From: 13-2-20CM-66-19 sp036273735
Lineage (GTDB): Bacteria > Pseudomonadota > Gammaproteobacteria > Steroidobacterales > Steroidobacteraceae
Direction of reading: 5' to 3'
Assembly: GCA_036273735.1 (NCBI GenBank)
Contig: DASUHA010000071.1
Coordinates: 1-64,000 of the forward strand
DNA length: 64,000 nt
The position numbers were made by a program, and so were the translations under genes. Below are positions 60,381 to 64,000 of this stretch, piece after piece. Numbering within the stretch: the stretch's first letter is position 1; every line of letters begins with the position of its first letter. The notes under the pieces were generated by a model. It had not been told where the DNA came from. It saw only the letters and a list, made by a program, of their open reading frames with translations, and made no database searches.

Positions 60381-61192
60381 GCTCCCGGGTCGCGAACGCA
60401 CGGATGTACGCGGTCACCCCGCAAGTCGAGTCGGTCTGGCGCGAGCTCCTCGCGAAAGTTGCCGGGGAAGCGGACGTCGCGCTCGAGTATCTGCCGTATC
60501 CCGCGCCGCAACCGCTGGAGCATTTATGGTCGCGGCCGGACCTGGGTGCGGTGCTCATGTGCGGCTATCCCATTGCATTGCAGCTTGCTCACGTGCAGCC
60601 GATCGCCGCGCCGATTCCACGGGTAGCGTGGGCCGCGGGGCGCGCGGTTTATCGGACGGATCTCATCGTTCGCGAGGACGCGCCCTTCACGCAGCTAGAG
60701 GATACGTTCAGCGGATGCGCCGGCTGGACCGTTGCGCACTCGCACTCGGGCTTCAATGCTTTCCGCCATCACCTGCTCGCTTACCGCACGCCACAGCGCC
60801 CGAAGCTGTATCGCCAGATGATCGGCAATCTCGTGACCGCGCGAAACGTGCTCGATGCCGTGCGTGAGGGACGCATCGACGTAGGGCCACTGGATGCCTA
60901 TTGGCATATGCTGATCGCGCGGCACGCTCCCCAACTCTGCGAGGGTGTGCGCGTTCTGTCATCGACCGCGGTCGCGCCGATGCCGGCTTTCGTGGCGGCA
61001 GCTCACGTCCCGGCGGAAGTCGTGGCACGGCTTCGCAGCGCCTTCACGAGCGCCGCGGCGAAGTCATGGTTCGATGATCTCGCCGAGCCGCTGATGCTGG
61101 AAGGTTTCGCGGCGGCCAGTCGGGAAACGTTCGATCCCGCCCTGGAATGGGACGCCCGGGCGAAGGCGGCGGGTTACGTGGAGCCCGCCTGA
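60377..61192 (+). CDS. PhnD/phosphonate-type substrate-binding protein lacking a signal peptide
   Basis: A 271-residue periplasmic-binding-protein-fold protein. ANARMYAVTPQVESVWRELL near the start, LEYLPYPAPQPLEHLWSRPD, and DLGAVLMCGYPIALQ match PF12974-type proteins. VREGRIDVGPLDAYWHML in the second half is also family-like. Neither TTG 60377 (overlapping the mttB4 stop) nor ATG 60404 gives a signal peptide, so it may stay in the cytoplasm as a sensor or be exported by other means. No permease or ATPase of the Phn type is adjacent. Coupling to mttB4 suggests it binds that enzyme's substrate or product. Confidence 0.7.
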   Translation: MSSRVANARMYAVTPQVESVWRELLAKVAGEADVALEYLPYPAPQPLEHLWSRPDLGAVLMCGYPIALQLAHVQPIAAPIPRVAWAAGRAVYRTDLIVREDAPFTQLEDTFSGCAGWTVAHSHSGFNAFRHHLLAYRTPQRPKLYRQMIGNLVTARNVLDAVREGRIDVGPLDAYWHMLIARHAPQLCEGVRVLSSTAVAPMPAFVAAAHVPAEVVARLRSAFTSAAAKSWFDDLAEPLMLEGFAAASRETFDPALEWDARAKAAGYVEPA

Positions 61193-61199
61193 GCCGGCT

Positions 61200-62162
61200 T
61201 CACGGAGTCGCGAGTGGCACGCGTTCCGTCGGATGTTGCAGCACGTCGTGCTGGCGAAACAGGTATCGCCGCGCAACCTCGAAGTAGGTGCGGTAAACGA
61301 GACCGCCATTCTCGGCGATGAGCCGCTCGCGCTCCTGGTTGTGGCGTGCGGGCAGGTCGTACCAGGGGATGCCCGGCTGCTCGTGGTGCAGCGAATGCAG
61401 ATTGTTGAACAGGAAGAGCGGCCCGAGGATCCACGAGTCCTCGACGATCGCGACCCGCTCGCGCACACCGGGACGCGCACGGTGCTCGGCGAACGACCGG
61501 ATCAGCTGAATGGCATTGGCCGGTATCACCATGGCGAGGAAGTAGAGCCAGAGCGGGATGCCGCAAACAATTTTCACCCAGAGGACGACGGGGATGCACC
61601 AGAGGAGATGCTCGGCCCAGGTGGCGCGAATGCCGGGCTCGCCGCGCCAGGCATTGCGCAGATCCCAACGCAGGTACATACCGATACGCAGGGAGGACCC
61701 GAGGATGAGCCGCCCGGCAAAGGTCTGCTCGATGCGTAGCGCCACGCGCATCAGGGGGCTCAATCCTGCCCAGCCCTCGGCTGTCCAATAATAGGACTCC
61801 GGATCATCGATGGGATCGGTCAGCCGGGCGTCACAGTGATGCTTGTGATGCAGGTCACGGTAGCGCTGATAGGGAATCCACAGCCCGAGCGGCACGATGG
61901 CAAGCAGGCGATTGAGGGGCTTCCAGCGCGTGGGATGTCCGTGGACGATCTCGTGCTGCAGCGAGCTGTGCAGGGTGATGAGCAGCGTTGCGAGCGGCGC
62001 AACGATCCAGAGCGGCCAGTGCCCGTACTTTGCGGTGACGGCGAGCCAGCCGCCGTACGCGATAATCAGGAGTAAGAGGGTGGGAAGCTCAACGGCGGGC
62101 CGGCTGCGGCCAACGCCTGAAGTCACGATCTGTTTGGACGATGCGTTTGGGGTCGGTAACAT
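61200..62162 (-). CDS. Fatty acid desaturase-family membrane protein
   Basis: A 320-residue integral membrane di-iron protein. The three His boxes are HEIVHGHP, RDLHHKHHCD and LHSLHHEQPG. About four membrane segments, starting PTLLLLIIAYGGWLAV. Related proteins introduce double bonds into acyl chains; others hydroxylate or demethylate small molecules, including betaine-type compounds, so lipid metabolism is not certain here. It is convergent with the PhnD-like gene and lies 127 bases downstream of the ABC permease gene on the same strand. Confidence 0.8.
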   Translation of the reverse strand: MLPTPNASSKQIVTSGVGRSRPAVELPTLLLLIIAYGGWLAVTAKYGHWPLWIVAPLATLLITLHSSLQHEIVHGHPTRWKPLNRLLAIVPLGLWIPYQRYRDLHHKHHCDARLTDPIDDPESYYWTAEGWAGLSPLMRVALRIEQTFAGRLILGSSLRIGMYLRWDLRNAWRGEPGIRATWAEHLLWCIPVVLWVKIVCGIPLWLYFLAMVIPANAIQLIRSFAEHRARPGVRERVAIVEDSWILGPLFLFNNLHSLHHEQPGIPWYDLPARHNQERERLIAENGGLVYRTYFEVARRYLFRQHDVLQHPTERVPLATP

Positions 62163-62289
62163 CGAAACCTACAACTTCTCGCCCGATCATAACACCTGCG
62201 CAGGCGCCGGAATCGGGCGAATTGTTAAGTAGGTCGCGGGTTTTCAAGCTGGTGTCGCGTGGCGACAGCCGGGGTGTCGCCTCGTGGCG

Positions 62290-63030
62290 TCAGTCGATGC
62301 GAGCGGTCCGGCAGAGCCGCCGCTCGAGGGCCGCGACGCCATCGTAGAGCAGCACGGCCATCAGGCCCGTGGCGAGCCCTCCCTGCAGGACGAAAGCCAT
62401 GTTGCTGGAGAGGAGGCCGGCGATGATCACCTCGCCGAGGCCCTTGGCCGCGACCGTCGAGCCCAGGGTCGCCGTGCCGATGTTGATGACCAGCGAGATA
62501 CGAACTCCTTCTAAAATCAATGGCATAGCTAGTGGAAGCTCGACGGAGACTAGCTTCTGGCGGGCATTCATTCCCATGCCGCTCGCCGCCTCGAGAACCG
62601 TGGCCGGACAGGTTCCCAAGCCTACGACCGTGTTCTCGAAGATCGGCAGCAGCCCGTAGAGAAAGAGCGCGATCAGCGTCGGCTTCTCGCCGAAACCGAC
62701 CAACGGCACGGCCAGCGCCAGCACGGCGACCGGAGGAAACGTCTGCCCAAAGTTGACGACAGCACGAGACAGCGGCAAAAACTCCTGGCCGCCCGGACGA
62801 GTGACCAGAATGCCAAGCGCGACAGCAATGACGATGCTCCCTACGCACGCCGCAAGCACCGTCGCCAGGTGCGATAGTGCCAGCGTCCAGAGGTTGCCCT
62901 GATCGTAGATCGCCGGGGCGCCGCCGGCGGTGAGCGGCGCAAATAGCGGCGCGAAGCGCTGCGGGACGAGCAGAAACGCGAGCAGCAGGCCGAGTGCGGC
63001 GAGGCGCAGGATCGTGGCGGCGCGGCGCAT
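62290..63030 (-). CDS. Osmoprotectant-type ABC transporter permease (OpuCB/YehW-like)
   Basis: A 246-residue permease with five to six helices. LSHLATVLAACVGSIVIAVALG opens the membrane domain, and EAASGMGMNARQKLVSVELP is the EAA loop. It resembles permeases for glycine betaine, carnitine and choline. ATG 63030 shares one base with the ATPase stop (TGATG). No matching binding protein is in the window; it may lie upstream of 63980, beyond the right edge. Confidence 0.82.
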   Translation of the reverse strand: MRRAATILRLAALGLLLAFLLVPQRFAPLFAPLTAGGAPAIYDQGNLWTLALSHLATVLAACVGSIVIAVALGILVTRPGGQEFLPLSRAVVNFGQTFPPVAVLALAVPLVGFGEKPTLIALFLYGLLPIFENTVVGLGTCPATVLEAASGMGMNARQKLVSVELPLAMPLILEGVRISLVINIGTATLGSTVAAKGLGEVIIAGLLSSNMAFVLQGGLATGLMAVLLYDGVAALERRLCRTARID

Positions 63031-63980
63031 CAGCTTGGCCGCCCGCGTGCCATGATCGATGCGACCGTGAGCCGCCCGCACGGTGTCCCGTCGGCATCGA
63101 GGACCGTAGCGCACTCGCTGCCCCGCCAGAGGAGCTCCGACAGGACTTCACGCAGGGAGGCGGATGTTGGAACCACGACTCCGTCCGCGGCGGCCTCGCA
63201 TGCCGAGAAGGGCAGTGCGGCCTCGCCGGCTGTAGTGAGCGAGAGCAGGCGCATCGCGCGCTCGGCGCTGCCGGTCATGCGTGCAACCAGCGCATCGGCC
63301 GGCCGCGTCACCAGCACCTCGGGCCGATCGTATTGGATCAGTCGTCCGGCGCTCATGACGGCGACGCGGTCGCCCAAGCGGAATGCCTCGTCGATGTCAT
63401 GTGTGACGAGCACGATCGTCGTGCCGAATTTCCGTTGGATGTCGAGGAGATCGTCCTGAGCCTTCTCCCGGATGATCGGATCGAGCGCCCCGAACGGCTC
63501 GTCCATCAGCAGCACCGCCGGCTCCGCCGCGAGCGCACGCGCCACGCCGACTCGCTGCTGCTGGCCGCCCGAGAGCTGGTGCGGGTATTTTTCCGAATAT
63601 TGGCCGGGGTCGAGCTGCAGTGCTCCGAGGAGTTGGGCGGTGCGTGTGCGGATGCGGCTTTCCTCCCACCCGAGAAGACGCGGCACGGTTCCGATGTTCT
63701 CCGCCACCGTCCGATGCGGGAAGAGGCCGTGCCCCTGGATCACATAGCCGATGCGCCGCCGCAGCACGTGTCCGGCCTCGCTCTCCGTATCGCGACCGTC
63801 GATGAGAACCCGGCCGCTCGTCGGCTCGATGAGCCGGTTGATCATCCTGAGCAGTGTCGATTTGCCCGAGCCCGAGGTGCCGACGACCACCGTGATGGAG
63901 TTACGCTCGACGACCATCGACACGTCATCGACGGCTGTCATCGACTCATAACGCTTGGTGAGGCTCTCGATGACTATCAT
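63030..63980 (-). CDS. Osmoprotectant-type ABC transporter ATP-binding protein (OpuCA/ProV-like)
   Basis: A 316-residue ATPase: Walker A GTSGSGKST, Q-loop region GYVIQGHGLFPHRTVAENI, signature LSGGQQQRVGVARAL, Walker B VLLMDEPFGALD. The C-terminal 60 residues (ATVLDADGTPCGRLTVASIM) look like a single CBS half, shorter than the paired CBS module of OpuCA. Coupled to the permease gene. Likely imports a quaternary amine from the periplasm. The operon probably begins beyond the right edge of the window. Confidence 0.85.
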   Translation of the reverse strand: MIVIESLTKRYESMTAVDDVSMVVERNSITVVVGTSGSGKSTLLRMINRLIEPTSGRVLIDGRDTESEAGHVLRRRIGYVIQGHGLFPHRTVAENIGTVPRLLGWEESRIRTRTAQLLGALQLDPGQYSEKYPHQLSGGQQQRVGVARALAAEPAVLLMDEPFGALDPIIREKAQDDLLDIQRKFGTTIVLVTHDIDEAFRLGDRVAVMSAGRLIQYDRPEVLVTRPADALVARMTGSAERAMRLLSLTTAGEAALPFSACEAAADGVVVPTSASLREVLSELLWRGSECATVLDADGTPCGRLTVASIMARGRPS

Positions 63981-64000
63981 GGGGGTACGCGCTCCAGGCG

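Overview
High-GC, densely packed chromosomal DNA from a Gram-negative bacterium, most likely a gammaproteobacterium; two TonB-dependent receptors, two TPR-sulfotransferases and secreted hydrolases fit a Steroidobacter/Nevskia-like lineage, but that placement is inference. I see no rRNA, tRNA, CRISPR array, phage or intact insertion sequence. Almost every gene fits one theme: uptake and stepwise breakdown of N-methylated (quaternary) amines such as carnitine, gamma-butyrobetaine, glycine betaine and related compounds.

Layout. (1) 45-6965: acyl-CoA dehydrogenase, NCS1 permease and a minus-strand operon (BKACE/CdhC-like, thioesterase CdhB-like, NDP-forming acyl-CoA ligase, CaiD-like hydratase): a CoA-linked carnitine/butyrobetaine route. 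(2) 7073-21135: aminobutyraldehyde-type aldehyde dehydrogenase, polyamine-type ABC transporter split over several transcripts, a Rieske oxygenase facing a TetR regulator that carries a degenerate Rieske-oxygenase domain, then an operon of GSAM-like aminotransferase, two PYROXD2-like flavoproteins, a GcvT-like protein and the transporter ATPase. (3) 21151-32966: mttB1, a trimethylamine-dehydrogenase-like flavoprotein and a secreted CocE-type hydrolase, divergent from TonB receptor 1; then a TPR-sulfotransferase and a phospholipase C-like protein. (4) 33001-47754: the one-carbon core: purU, mttB2, folD, hyuA-like, fhs, fchA, then the minus-strand operon corrinoid protein - DUF1638 - 'virulence factor' - metV - metF - methylcorrinoid:THF methyltransferase - RamA-like activase. 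(5) 47907-60380+: MFS transporter, mttB3, MFS transporter plus GMC oxidoreductase, TonB receptor 2, TPR-sulfotransferase 2, mttB4 and a PhnD-like binding protein. (6) 61200-63980: fatty acid desaturase and an osmoprotectant-type ABC transporter.

How it works together (inference from families): four MttB-superfamily enzymes without pyrrolysine move methyl groups from quaternary amines to one corrinoid protein; the methyltransferase passes them to tetrahydrofolate; MetF/MetV, FolD/FchA and Fhs/PurU oxidise them to formate, Fhs conserving ATP. RamA-like activase repairs the corrinoid. Tertiary amines left over could be handled by the TMADH-like, GcvT-like and Rieske enzymes. The most novel items are the TetR/pseudo-Rieske fusion regulator (11574-12953), the two uncharacterised proteins embedded in the corrinoid operon, a homologous pair of divergent promoter/operator regions (14114-14250 and 26851-26948), and a probable AUU start codon for the potH-like permease.
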